A stretch of 64,000 nt of DNA from Emiliania huxleyi CCMP1516 (taxonomy: Eukaryota > Haptophyta > Isochrysidales > Noelaerhabdaceae): the NCBI RefSeq assembly GCF_000372725.1, contig NW_005200146.1, forward strand, positions 50,969-114,968. The letters are read 5' to 3'. A model generated the notes under the pieces. The model saw nothing but the letters and a program-made list of their open reading frames with translations, searched no databases and had not been told where the DNA came from. Below are positions 1-9,433 of this stretch, piece after piece. The position numbers and the translations under genes were made by a program. Position 1 is the first letter of the stretch. Every line of letters begins with the position of its first letter.

Positions 1-60
1 CGCCGCCCGCCCCTCGCCGCCCACCCCTCGCCGCCGTTCTCGCCTCCCGCTCTCGCCCTC

Positions 61-174
<114 letters not shown>

Positions 175-264
175 TGGGAAGGGGGGGGGGGGGGAGGTGC
201 CCGGCCCGCCACGCGGAGGAGCGGCCCGTTAGCACTCACTGGAGCTCGCCACGCCCGCGAGCAG

Positions 265-626
265 GCGGCCTCCTCGCGCCGGCGGCGGACGGGCGGAGGC
301 GTCCTCTGCTCGCGCTGCGCACGCTGCACGACATGTCGGAGCTCGTCCCCTTCGTGTCGCAGCTGCACGACCACCTGGTGCGCGCGCGCCGCGCCGCCAC
401 CGCGGCCCCGCGCGGGGGCGCCTGGCTGCGGGAGGGGCCTGACGCGTGTGCTGCGCCGCAGGTGCGCTCCGCGCTCGAGCCGCGCGGCACCCAGGTCGAC
501 GCCCCGATGCTCGACATGCTGCTCGGCTGCGCCTTCCTCCCGCCCGCAGAGGCGGAGGCGGCGCTGCGGCCGCACCTCGCGCCGCCGCCGCAGAGTAGTG
601 CCACAGACATCCCGCACTGGCACTGA
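265..626 (+). CDS. 3'-terminal exons of an unidentified gene
   Basis: Two exons join in frame. Exon A is 265-377 (after GCAG, entering in phase 1 with two bases completing a codon). Exon B is 462-626 and ends in TGA. The intron 378-461 is GT-AG and 84 bp. The joined peptide is about 92 residues and mostly helical-looking (LHDMSELVPFVSQLHDHL, then VRSALEPRGTQVDAPMLDML). I do not recognise the family. The 5' part should lie upstream, outside the window or beyond the microsatellite. The intron begins GTGCGC and the next exon also begins GTGCGC, the same echo seen in other genes here. The join is inferred from frame and splice sites only. Confidence 0.45.
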
Positions 627-1021
627 CACCCGCCGCCCCCGCGCGCGCCCCACCCCGGCCGGGAGAAAGGGGAGTGACAGTTTGGGCTGGCAACAGTCGA
701 GAAGCCTCGCACTCCATGTGCGAGAACGCAGGGGTAAATGTAAGCCGGATGGCATTTTCTTTTTTTGGCCCTTTGCCCACACTTGTGGTGTGCCGGCGGG
801 CCGCGGGCGGGCGGGCGGGCGGGCTTGCGCTTGGCGGGCGGGCGGGCTTGGGGCTCGCGTCTCAATGACCGTCTCTATCAGTAGCAGCCCGGAAGTAGAC
901 CAGCGGTGGGTGGCCGTCTGTTGTGCCTGCACCCGTCAACCCTGACTGTAGCATCCGTGTGTGCGGACCACATAGACATACGACATAGTTCCCACGCATT
1001 ACAATCCAGGGCTCAGAGTCG
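627..1021. other. Intergenic, no gene seen
   Basis: GC-rich sequence with a GGGC-type simple repeat near 797-850. It separates the + gene ending at 626 from the - gene ending at 1022, so it holds two 3' ends. Confidence 0.5.
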
Positions 1022-3443
1022 TCAGACGGCGAGGAAGCGGGCGTCAAAGGCGCCCGCCCCCGTGGTGACCATCTCCGTCTCTTTGGCAGGCCCGCGCCGC
1101 AGGCCTCCCATGCGGCGCTTCTTCCCTCCCTGGTTGCTGACGACGCCGTAGCCAGCACCGGCGCCACCAGCCTCGGTCGGGAACGGATCCGCTTGGCCAG
1201 GCTCCTCGCGCACACCGCCGGGCGCAAAGCGGCTGCTTGGATGGCCCTGCTGGCTCCGACTGGCACGCTGGCGGGCCCCAGTCGCGTCGCGCGATGAGGC
1301 AGCTTCATCGCGACAGCCGCAGCAGTTTGGCCGGCAGCGGCGCGGGCAGCCGGGCTCGAGCCCGACGCCGCCCTTGCCAACCTGAATTCCAATGGCGGAC
1401 GGGATGTAGAGGAGGTAGAGGAAGCCGCAGCCGAGCAGCCCTGCCGACGCGAGGATCACGATGAACTCGTTGATCTCCTCGATCGCTGCGATCATGTCCT
1501 CCCACGCCACCCTTACCCACCGGCACTCGCCAACACGATACAGCAGGTTGAGCAGAGACGGCACCTGCTGGTGCAAAGTAGGGGACTGAGCCACAGTGTG
1601 GGCCATCGCTGGGCGGATGTCCACTACTAGCTGGCCTGGACGATGGCCGCGTTGAGGAAGGCCTCGTCGGCAGGGCAGAGCTGGCCGAGGATGGACCTCG
1701 CCTCTGAAGTCTGCTCACGGACGACGGCGAGCGCCGCATTTATCGCCTCGGCGTCCGAGAACGACAACTCGCCGAATGCTGTGGCGGTGATGCCCTCCAC
1801 CGAGGCGCTCGCCCCGCTCGAGAGGTTGGTGAGCCGTAGCGAAGCGCTCGCGTTGGAGAGTTCGGCGACGACGCGTGGCAGGCAGGTTGAGCAATCCCCG
1901 GTGAGCCTGTTGGCAAATGTGGAGTAGGGGATATCCGGAGCGAGCATCCCCAGAGCCGTCGACAGGAGGTCGACCCCGGACCAGCAACCGTTGAGGATAT
2001 GGGAGATCGCTAAGCAGTACTGGGGAACGGCAACGTCAAGATCGTCGGAGAGCATGAGGTCGGGGCTCAGCTGCGTCGGCACCACGCCGCGGCAGACCTT
2101 CGTCTGGTTGAAGGTCCAAGCAAACCTAGGAGCCGATTAGCGCGTAAATAGGGGTCCGCTGCCCCTCGAGACTCCTACGTGCTGGCGCACTCGGAAGGCG
2201 TCGTGTACAGCCACCCAAGCGTGTCGCTGAGGCTGTGAGAGACGCCCCAGAGCACGGCGCCAAGGAAGAGGAACACGAAGCAGAAGAAGGTCCCCAGCGC
2301 CCAGGAGACGCCAATGCACTGCACGGCGGCGGAATGGCCGCGGCTGCCCGGGCGGGAGAGCATCGGCGCGCATAGGCAAGCGAGTGGCGCAAGCAGCAGC
2401 GGCGAAAAAAAGGCGGCAACAGCGACGCCCGCAGGCCAGTTGCCAGATGGTAAGCGGTCCAGACGGCCGTCCACCCACTCTCCATAGTCGTGAACGTCTG
2501 CGTAAAACTCGTCTGCGAGACCTCCCAGCTGCCGCATCGCCACGCTCATGCGGTTCAGCTGGTGTGCGAGGTCGGTCGCCCCATCGACAAGGGCGTCCGA
2601 CACGCCCGTGACCTCGCCAGTGCTGTTTGCCGCCTCCTCACAGGCCACATCGAGGGCTGAATAGGCGTCGTGCAGGCGGGAGTAGAGGACGTTCGCTGCC
2701 ACGCCCGGATCGCCGCTCCCAACGTCGACGTCGCCCGGTGCGTCGGGTTTGTCGAGGCTGTCGAAGGGAGGCGCCTCTGCGCCTGCGTTCAGGTAGCCGT
2801 CTATGTCGCCCATCGCCTGCCAGGCGGTCGTCACGTGCCGGCAGGCATCGACGACTGCGGAGCCCATCGCCTCTGGCGAGCACTCTACGCCGTTTACTCG
2901 CGCGTAGATCGCCGTCGACGTTGCATTCAGGGACGTGGCCAGCGCGTCGGCATTCGTGCTGAGCTGCGTGAAGTAATTTTCCATCAGGTCGATGACGTAG
3001 TCGACGGTGCACTCGACCTGATCGATGCTCGAGTAGAGGTCAGCAGCCGCGAGCACACCGACCAACGCGCAGGCGCACAGCGAGACGGAGAGCAAGCCAA
3101 ATGCCACCCAAGTCGCGACGGCGCACTTTGGCCCGTAGGTCCAACGTGGCGGGCACGCAGAGACCTCGCGGGGAGTGCAGCAGCGGTGCGCGCAACAGCG
3201 GGCAATGTAGAGTGGAGTCACCAACACGAGCATCAACAGCGCGAAGCCGAGGGAGGGCGCCCAGACCGGCGCCATGTCTACGATGTAGGCCCGCACTGCC
3301 GACCGGACCTCCGAGTCCTCGAGTGCCGGCTCATGAAGCGCTGCGTGGATCACGGGCTGGATCGCGCCTCCCTCGCCCAGCAGCCGGTCTCCAATTGCGC
3401 TGGTGTCGACGGGCAAGAGGTAGGAAGCGCCTGAGAGAGCCAT
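1022..3443 (-). CDS. Prominin-like pentaspan membrane protein
   Basis: Three exons on the minus strand: 3443-2179, 2125 to about 1636 (or 1642), and 1567-1022. The 53-bp intron 2126-2178 is GT-AG and keeps frame, reading across it as STFAWTFNQTKV. The second intron ends at 1568; its donor is either GC at 1635 or GT at 1641, both in phase. The protein is about 769 residues. Membrane segments appear near residues 45-70, 95-125, 325-350 and 370-400, and the fifth is in the last exon (FIVILASAGLLGCGFLYLLY). A Cys-rich stretch (RCCAHRCCTP) follows segment 1, and two large loops with Asn-X-Ser/Thr sites lie between segments 2/3 and 4/5. That order, five segments with two big extracellular loops and a Cys-rich first turn, is the prominin layout; prominins organise membrane protrusions. 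Family assignment rests on topology, not on a search. The first ATG is 3443; a signal peptide exon upstream may be missing, since a reading frame at 3500-3710 with two N-glycosylation sites could be one. Confidence 0.6.
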
Positions 3444-5239
3444 GGCCGACACAGCGTGGGCGCACGTGACGACTGGCGTGGCGGCGGGCGCGCTGCGCGC
3501 GGCAGCGGCGTGGTGCCGGGCTCGCTGCTCGCGGGGGGCTGGCTGGGTTTCAGCTGCAGCTGTCCAACACGGCGTGACTGTACGTCAGTAAAATGGGGCT
3601 CTCGCGCCGAACGGGGTGGGGGCGGTGCGCCTCCGCTGGGACAGTAGGGTCCGTGCTCCGAGGGGTAGGTGAAGTTCGCGGTGCTCTGGTTCGCTGCGAG
3701 GGCCATGTCGCGCGATTTGACACACGCTGCAAGTAGGCTTGAGCGTTCGCGCCCGCCCAAGCGGCCGGGTTTTAGGAACCTCTGGCCTATCACGGCGTTA
3801 AAAGTCGGTCCCCGAACTTCCAAGTGATCTGTCGTCTGGGAGGGTCCGCCCGCAGACGCATTTTGCATACCGAGGCGGTGCCCGGTGCCGAACCTGTCGG
3901 ACCTTAAGACAGCGTTGATCCCTGGGCGAGGGTGGTGGACTTCCAAGTGCTTTACGAAGTGCGTGCGTCGTTCGCTCGTTCGTTCGTCGCCAGGCGCGTC
4001 ACCGCCATCAATCAAGAAACATGCAGAGCTGCCAGATTTTTTTTTTACTTTGTGCTCACAGCGCGAATAAATACCGTTAGACTCCATGCACCATGAGCAT
4101 GATACCAGATACCACGTACCAACCAGCCAGATACGGACGGCCGGTGAAAGTGTGTCTCATGTCGGCTCTCAAGCCAATCGTGCGCAGCGTGTGTGTGCGT
4201 GTGGACCCGTCGTCCGTGCAAGGACGTGTGTACGTCTGACTGACCGACTCCTCCTCACAACAGATCACATCCAACAAAAGATCTCCCCAAATTACCTTTC
4301 CGTGTGTACTTGTTACGTGAAAACCCGCTAGGACCCGGACGCCAGCACACACGGCTAGATTTCATGGCGGGCCGCCTAGGCCCTGGGGTCGGAGGTAGAG
4401 TCGGCGGTGGTGCCGCGCGCGGCGCGGGCTTCGCTGTCGCGGGCGTTCCGTGCGAACAAACATACTCGCTTAGTGTAGGTAAAGGTAAACGGAAAAAGTA
4501 GATTTGAATTCGTCCACGTACGGCTTCGTGAGTGGTTGGGGTGGCCTCAGGCATCCCCAAGGGAGCCTCTGCGGTGCCACATAAGCAGCTTAGTGATTGT
4601 CGAGACTTTAAAGTGTTTCGTTTGAAGAAACGCAAACACGACAGACGGTACTATGGTCACCAGTAAACCATAATTCGACTTTGAGGGATCATATCTCAAA
4701 AAGCCGGGAGATAGCAGAGCCTTATTGTTGCATATTATGCCACATAAGGTCAAACTCGACCCCACAAGCATCAAGAACCCGATGCTCCGGCTCGACTGTG
4801 CCGGCACACTGCCTCCTCGCGCCAGCTGCTCGCAGGCCGTCGCGGCCCGTGGTGCACCAGAGAGAGAGGTCGACACGTTGCCCCCGCCGGCGAGTCCGCG
4901 CGGCTCAGGCCGGCCAGAAGGTGTGTGGTGACGGCACCGTGGCAGGAATGCGGAGAAGAGCTCGCCGAACGCGAGCAGCAGATGGCCAAAGTGTGCCAGC
5001 GCGAGAGCCTCGCGAGCGGGCGCAGAAGGAGCTCGCCGTGACACGATGCCGGGCGGTGGTGGTGCTCTGGCGACTGTGCACAGTGGGCAAAGTCAGGCTG
5101 CAACAGGGCAGCACGATGGTAGTGCCCTGCTGCAGCCTGGCCTGACATGCACAGGGCGAACAGAGACACTACTATCGTCCGGCGCTCGTCACCGAATCTG
5201 GGCGAACTTCGACCGCCGCCACAGCTCACCACGAGCACG
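3444..5239. other. Intergenic with no firm gene
   Basis: Contains a possible 5' exon of the prominin-like gene (about 3580-3706, minus), otherwise no convincing coding. The stretch 4490-4790 is noticeably less GC-rich than its surroundings. Confidence 0.4.
4547..5044 (-). CDS. Weak hypothetical reading frame
   Basis: An open minus-strand frame whose second half has ordinary protein composition (for example VPSVVFAFLQTKHFKVST) while the first half is low complexity. It lies in the less GC-rich patch 4490-4790. No family is recognised and no splice structure supports it; it may be a remnant of an inserted element. Confidence 0.2.
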   Translation of the reverse strand: MSRRAPSAPAREALALAHFGHLLLAFGELFSAFLPRCRHHTPSGRPEPRGLAGGGNVSTSLSGAPRAATACEQLARGGSVPAQSSRSIGFLMLVGSSLTLCGIICNNKALLSPGFLRYDPSKSNYGLLVTIVPSVVFAFLQTKHFKVSTITKLLMWHRRGSLGDA

Positions 5240-5505
5240 CAGCACCCAGTTGGCCAGACGCTCGGCATCGGGTTGCGGGCAAGAGATCCCTAGCCCTGGG
5301 GGGTGCGCGGTCGCAGGGCCATAACACGGGTCTCCGAGGGTTGGTTCCGTGTACCGGGTTTCCCCTAGCTTAACTGCAGAACGCCCCCTCTACTCGGAGC
5401 TAGTAACACAGCAATACTCTCCGAGGGTTGGTCTGCGCTTTGGGTTTGCCCTAGCTGCGGAGCGCCCCCTCTACTCGGAGCTAGTGATACGAGAATACGT
5501 ACCGC
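5240..5505. repeat. Dispersed repeat, copy 1 of 3
   Basis: Shares long blocks with 52530-52930, including AGACGCTCGGCATCGGGTT-like, GTGCGCGGTCGCAGGGCC and CCCCCTCTACTCGGAGCTAG, in the same order. A short part of the family also lies at 31205-31245. It carries no open frame and its class is unknown. Confidence 0.7.
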
Positions 5506-5987
5506 TCCTACGCAACACCTTACTATACTACAAGAATAACCTCCGCCTCCGCCCGCTTGCGCTCGGCCGCCAGGCCGTCAGCCGGTAGTCCGCCGACGTC
5601 TCGCGCGCGTCAGCCATGACCTCGCTCTTCAGGGACATTTTCGACGCTTTTGTCCCATCCCCTATACTGACGTACGGCTTTAGAGCCGTACTCGCACAAC
5701 ATGCCAACACGAGACGTCAGACGAACATCCATGTGGACCATGCCCCGGCGCGTGCGGCCCTTTTTCGTGTTTCAATACTTTATATTATAGGAGCGGCCCT
5801 ACGCCCTTTTTCGTGTTTCAATAGCCGTAGGGGCTAAACCTGAGAACCCCTGTACGTCTCTCTCACCCTGTACGTCGAGCAGACACGATTTCTTTGCAGT
5901 CGCCTCCTTCATCTAACCTGTATACGAGCAGACGGTTGGCGGCGACGTGTGGCAACGAACCGTTTAACTAATAGCCGAAGGTAGGGG
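5506..5987. other. Intergenic, nothing recognised
   Basis: Sequence 3' of the minus-strand Cys-repeat/pentapeptide gene. A short direct repeat (GCCCTTTTTCGTGTTTCAATA) occurs at about 5757 and 5801. No gene is supported. Confidence 0.4.
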
Positions 5988-7697
5988 TCAACCCTGTACG
6001 AGCGCCGCGGCCAGTGTCGTGCGGCTGAGACCCTTCGCCGTGTTCAAGCCGAGCGCACGGTCGAACTGTGCGGTCGCCACCCCGACCGCTCCGAAGAAAG
6101 TCGCGTGGCTGAGGTCGCTCTCGACGAAGCTGGTCCGCGAGAGGTCTGCCCCGTCGAAAGTGGCGTGCCGCAAGTTGGCTTGCTCGAGCTTCGCCTCGCG
6201 CAGAGTCGCCCCCGAGAAGTTCGCGTGCGGCAGCACGGTCTGGTCAAAATCGCTCCGGTCTAGCTTCGCGCGCACGAAGCTCGCCCTCGCCGCCACGGCG
6301 TCCTTGAAAGTCGTTTCGAGAAGGCGCGCGTCGTCGAATGCAGCGCAAGTCATCTCCACGCCCTCAAAGTTCGCCTTCCACATATCGAGCCCGCGCAGAT
6401 CGCCGAACGCGAGGTCCTCACACTGAAAGTTGCCGGTGCTGCTAAAGTCGGCCTGTGGGCCGGCAAGGAAGCAGCATGCGCAATCGGGCGACGGCTTTGG
6501 GCACCGGTCGAGCGCCGCTGCGTAGGTGGGCTTGAGAAAGCAGGAAGGGCCGTCCGGACGCGGCACCACGTGCGTCACGGCGGCGGCAGCGCGGGACGTG
6601 TAACTGTACACGTCGATGAAGTAGCACTCGTGCTCGGTGCCGCCGCTCGCGCCCGACCGCTGCACTGTCTCAATTGCGCCGCACGACGGATCGCGAGAAC
6701 ACTCGGCTTTGCAGGCCTCGAGCGGCGCGGTGCCTACGAAGTCCTTAGCTGGGCGCCGCCACTGGTGCTTCCGCGTCACCGCGGAACCTGCACACGCGCC
6801 CTGCTTGCTGCTCCTGCGTCCGCCGCCCACACTGTTGGGCGGAAGCCATTCCCCCATGGAGGCGGAGACAGGACCGCGCAGGAGCAACCGGGCAGGCGAC
6901 GTCGGGATAGGTGGCGGCGCCGAGGACGGCAGAGGAGCCGCCGCCGTGAAGACCTTGTCGGAGCAGCACCCGTGGCAGGCGCATCCGATCAGTGCGAGCG
7001 TCGCACAAGTTGTCGTCCGAGACAGCGCCGCGCAGGTGGTTTTCCCACAGGCCGTGTTGCACGCAAGCGGCGGCGGAGGCGGAGGCGCGACAACTTGGCA
7101 GCAGCGAGCGCAGTCACAGTCCGAAGCAACCGCGTTGAGGGCATTCATCTCGCCGCACGACATGATGGTGTAGTAGTCCTCGCACGTCTTGCCGAGGCAA
7201 GGAGACTGGCATCCGCCAGAGAAAGCTGGAGCCGCAGTGGCTGCCGCTGCAGCCATGCCGCCGCCGCCGCCGCCGCCGCCGCCAGCCACAGCTGCAGTCG
7301 CGGCCGCTGGACTCGCTGCCGCAGTGCTGCCCACACCACTCGCAGCAGCCCACATAGCACGGTAGGAGGCGGCAGCTGGGCTGGCGGCCACGGTTTCAAA
7401 GCAGCAGCCCTGACAGTCACAGCCCAGCACCGTGGCAGACTCCGTGCAGCTGAAGAGGCCGCTCAAGCCGATACACGTGGACAGCGCGCACGTGCGCTGG
7501 CAAACGGCCGGCTCGACAGCGTCGAAGCAGCAGCCGCCGCACCGGCAGCCAAGCACTGCCGTCGACCTCGAGCATGTCAGTTCCTCGAGGAAGTCTTTGC
7601 AGACTGTGTTGACGCCGCCCGGCGGCACGCAGGGCGTAAAGCAAACGGCCTTGTCGTACGCGGAGCCCGGCAGCGCCAGGAAGGCCACGAGAAGCAT
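5988..7697 (-). CDS. Secreted Cys-repeat and pentapeptide-repeat protein
   Basis: A single-exon frame of about 569 residues. The first ATG is at 7697; codons further upstream in the frame contain no ATG. It starts with a signal peptide (MLLVAFLALPGSA). Four Cys-rich units follow, each built as CxxxC, a later TC or SC, then CxCxxCC; units 2 and 3 are separated by an Ala/Gly linker and unit 4 is preceded by a proline run. Next comes a region with scattered cysteines resembling a PAN/apple-like fold (ACKAECSRDPSCGAIE). The C-terminal third is a run of pentapeptide repeats of the A(N/D/S)(L/F)xx type (for example ANLRHATFDGADLSRTSF), which fold as a right-handed beta helix. No catalytic motif is visible. 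Role is unknown; a wall, scale or extracellular binding function would fit. Its promoter region may share the TGTCAGAAC cluster at 8039-8231 with the gene at 8497. Confidence 0.8.
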   Translation of the reverse strand: MLLVAFLALPGSAYDKAVCFTPCVPPGGVNTVCKDFLEELTCSRSTAVLGCRCGGCCFDAVEPAVCQRTCALSTCIGLSGLFSCTESATVLGCDCQGCCFETVAASPAAASYRAMWAAASGVGSTAAASPAAATAAVAGGGGGGGGGMAAAAATAAPAFSGGCQSPCLGKTCEDYYTIMSCGEMNALNAVASDCDCARCCQVVAPPPPPPLACNTACGKTTCAALSRTTTCATLALIGCACHGCCSDKVFTAAAPLPSSAPPPIPTSPARLLLRGPVSASMGEWLPPNSVGGGRRSSKQGACAGSAVTRKHQWRRPAKDFVGTAPLEACKAECSRDPSCGAIETVQRSGASGGTEHECYFIDVYSYTSRAAAAVTHVVPRPDGPSCFLKPTYAAALDRCPKPSPDCACCFLAGPQADFSSTGNFQCEDLAFGDLRGLDMWKANFEGVEMTCAAFDDARLLETTFKDAVAARASFVRAKLDRSDFDQTVLPHANFSGATLREAKLEQANLRHATFDGADLSRTSFVESDLSHATFFGAVGVATAQFDRALGLNTAKGLSRTTLAAALVQG

Positions 7698-8038
7698 TGT
7701 GACTGACTGCCTGAACACAGGTCGCTTTGACAAACGGGGGATTCTCCCCAAACCTCGAACCTTGCTCGGCTGATCTTGGGCAAAGAAACCAGTACCTCAT
7801 CGGGTTTCCCTGAGCGTCACAGCTCGGTGATCGCGCCGGCCGGACACCACTGACTGAGACGGCCGTTCCGGGCATTTGAACGCGACCTTCGGGAGCAAAG
7901 ACATGGGCTCTATGGCTCAGACTGGACTCCTCTTGGTCCCTTCTGATGCCCTAGGCCACACCTGGGCCTTACCCGGGGTTCTAGGGGGCGGGCTGGGTTT
8001 GCCCCCCCGAACTGGCCCGACCGAGGGACCTTAACTCT

Positions 8039-8231
8039 GTCAGAACAGATTGTCAGAACAGCGAACTTGGACTCGAAGTTGAAAAGGGAAGTTTGTGTCA
8101 GAACGGGGACCAAGTTTGTGTCAGAACAGGGCCTACGCCTCAACGTGAGAGTGTCGCGCAACTGGGAATGTCAGAGCCCCTGAGCTGTGAAGAGAGGGGA
8201 GGATTTTGCGCTGTCAGAACGTTGTCAGAAC
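8039..8231. promoter_or_regulatory. Cluster of six TGTCAGAAC elements
   Basis: TGTCAGAAC occurs exactly at 8039, 8051, 8096, 8119, 8212 and 8223, with a near copy at 8169. All face the same way. The cluster lies between two divergent genes, about 340 bp from the start of the minus gene (7697) and 266 bp before the start of the plus gene (8497). Spacing and repetition suggest a binding-site array, but it could also be a decayed tandem repeat. Confidence 0.4.
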
Positions 8232-8239
8232 ACTGTCAC

Positions 8240-8345
8240 GGTCCCGCACCCGTCGACGAAGCTCCCCCCGCGGAAGACCGCGCGTAGCGACGCCTTGACG
8301 ATCGAGATGAGCGCGCTTGAAGCTCGCCCACCTACTGCCCCTGAC
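8240..8345 (+). repeat. Dispersed 105-bp repeat, copy 1
   Basis: Matches the reverse complement of about 44427-44528 almost base for base; both would read KLPPRKTARSDALTIEMSAL in one frame. No full open frame surrounds either copy, so it is a repeat or gene remnant, not a supported gene. Confidence 0.75.
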
Positions 8346-8496
8346 TCTCTCTCTCTCTCTCTCGGCAATGAAGGCGTGCATCGAGAAAAAGAATTCTACG
8401 ATTCTCCGAGTCGTGGTGGGCGAGTGTCAATCGAGGGCAGTACCGTACGCAACGCGCTAGAACCTGCTCACCCCACAAGAACTCGGGGAGCGCGAA

Positions 8497-9433
8497 ATGA
8501 AGCTCCTCTCTGCCGGCGCAGCGGCCCACGCCGCCGCCGCCATTCTGCTCGCATCCTCTGCCTGCACGCCACCCGCCGTCGCCATCTCGCAACCGATGCG
8601 CCAGGCCGTGCTCGAGGTGGCCGACGCCGCCTACCCAGTGGTTGCGTCAGTGCGAGCCGACGCAGCAGGGCCCTTCGCCGTGCAGGCCGCGGCGCTATTC
8701 GCGGCCGCTTCGCCGCTGGAGGTGGCACGCACCGCCGAGAAGCTGTCCGACGCGCTGCTCTCCATCCCGCCCGAACGACTCGACGCCGCGGCCGCCTCGT
8801 GGAAGAGTGCGTATGCAGACGTGGCCCGCTCCTCGAGCTGCAACGTGCCGCTGCCGCCCACCGACGCCCTGCGTGTGGCGGCCTCCGCGTGGGACACCGC
8901 CGCCGCCTCGGTCGACCCCGCCAGCGTGGCGGCGGCGGCGCGGGTGGCGAGGCCGCTGCTGAGTGCTGTCGTCCGCAACGAGGAGGCCATCTGCTTGCCG
9001 CCGCTGCCCGCATTCGAGACTGCTGCGCTCGCGACGGCAGACGCGCTCGCATCGGCCGACCCGGCCGCCCTGTCGGCGGCGAGCCGGCAGGCGCGCGCCG
9101 CGTTGGGGTCCGTGCCGCGCGCGCAGGCGATGTCGGCGATGCCGCAGATGCAACAGCAGGCCACCCGTCTGAGCGATCTTCGCTCTCGCCAGCGGCTCAA
9201 GGCGCGCCCCGGCCGAGAGCCCCCTCACACCGGCCCAGCTCTCAGCCTGGCACTCCGGGGCGCAGGCGGCGATTCGCGGCGTCGGCGAGGCGCGGGCCGA
9301 GCAGGCACGGAGGGAGGCGGAGGCGGCCGCGCCGAAAAGGTGCTTCACCATGTCATGCTACGACTACTCCCTCGACACGGGCAAGGGCCGCGGTGGGATC
9401 GAGGGCTACTACAGGCCCCTGCCCGATGTGTGA
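8497..9433 (+). CDS. Ala-rich secreted or plastid-lumen protein, unknown function
   Basis: Exon 1 is 8497-9166 and exon 2 is 9246-9433; the 79-bp intron 9167-9245 is GT-AG and joins in frame (codon split 1+2). The product is 285 residues. It opens with a hydrophobic presequence ending PPAVA|IS, an A-x-A type cleavage site that would suit secretion or, with a transit peptide, the thylakoid lumen. The body is alanine-rich and helical. The end is a conserved-looking tail with CFTMSCYDYSLDTGKGRG and EGYYRPLPDV. Without the intron the frame would run into arginine-rich low-complexity sequence, which supports the splice. I do not recognise the family. Confidence 0.6.
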
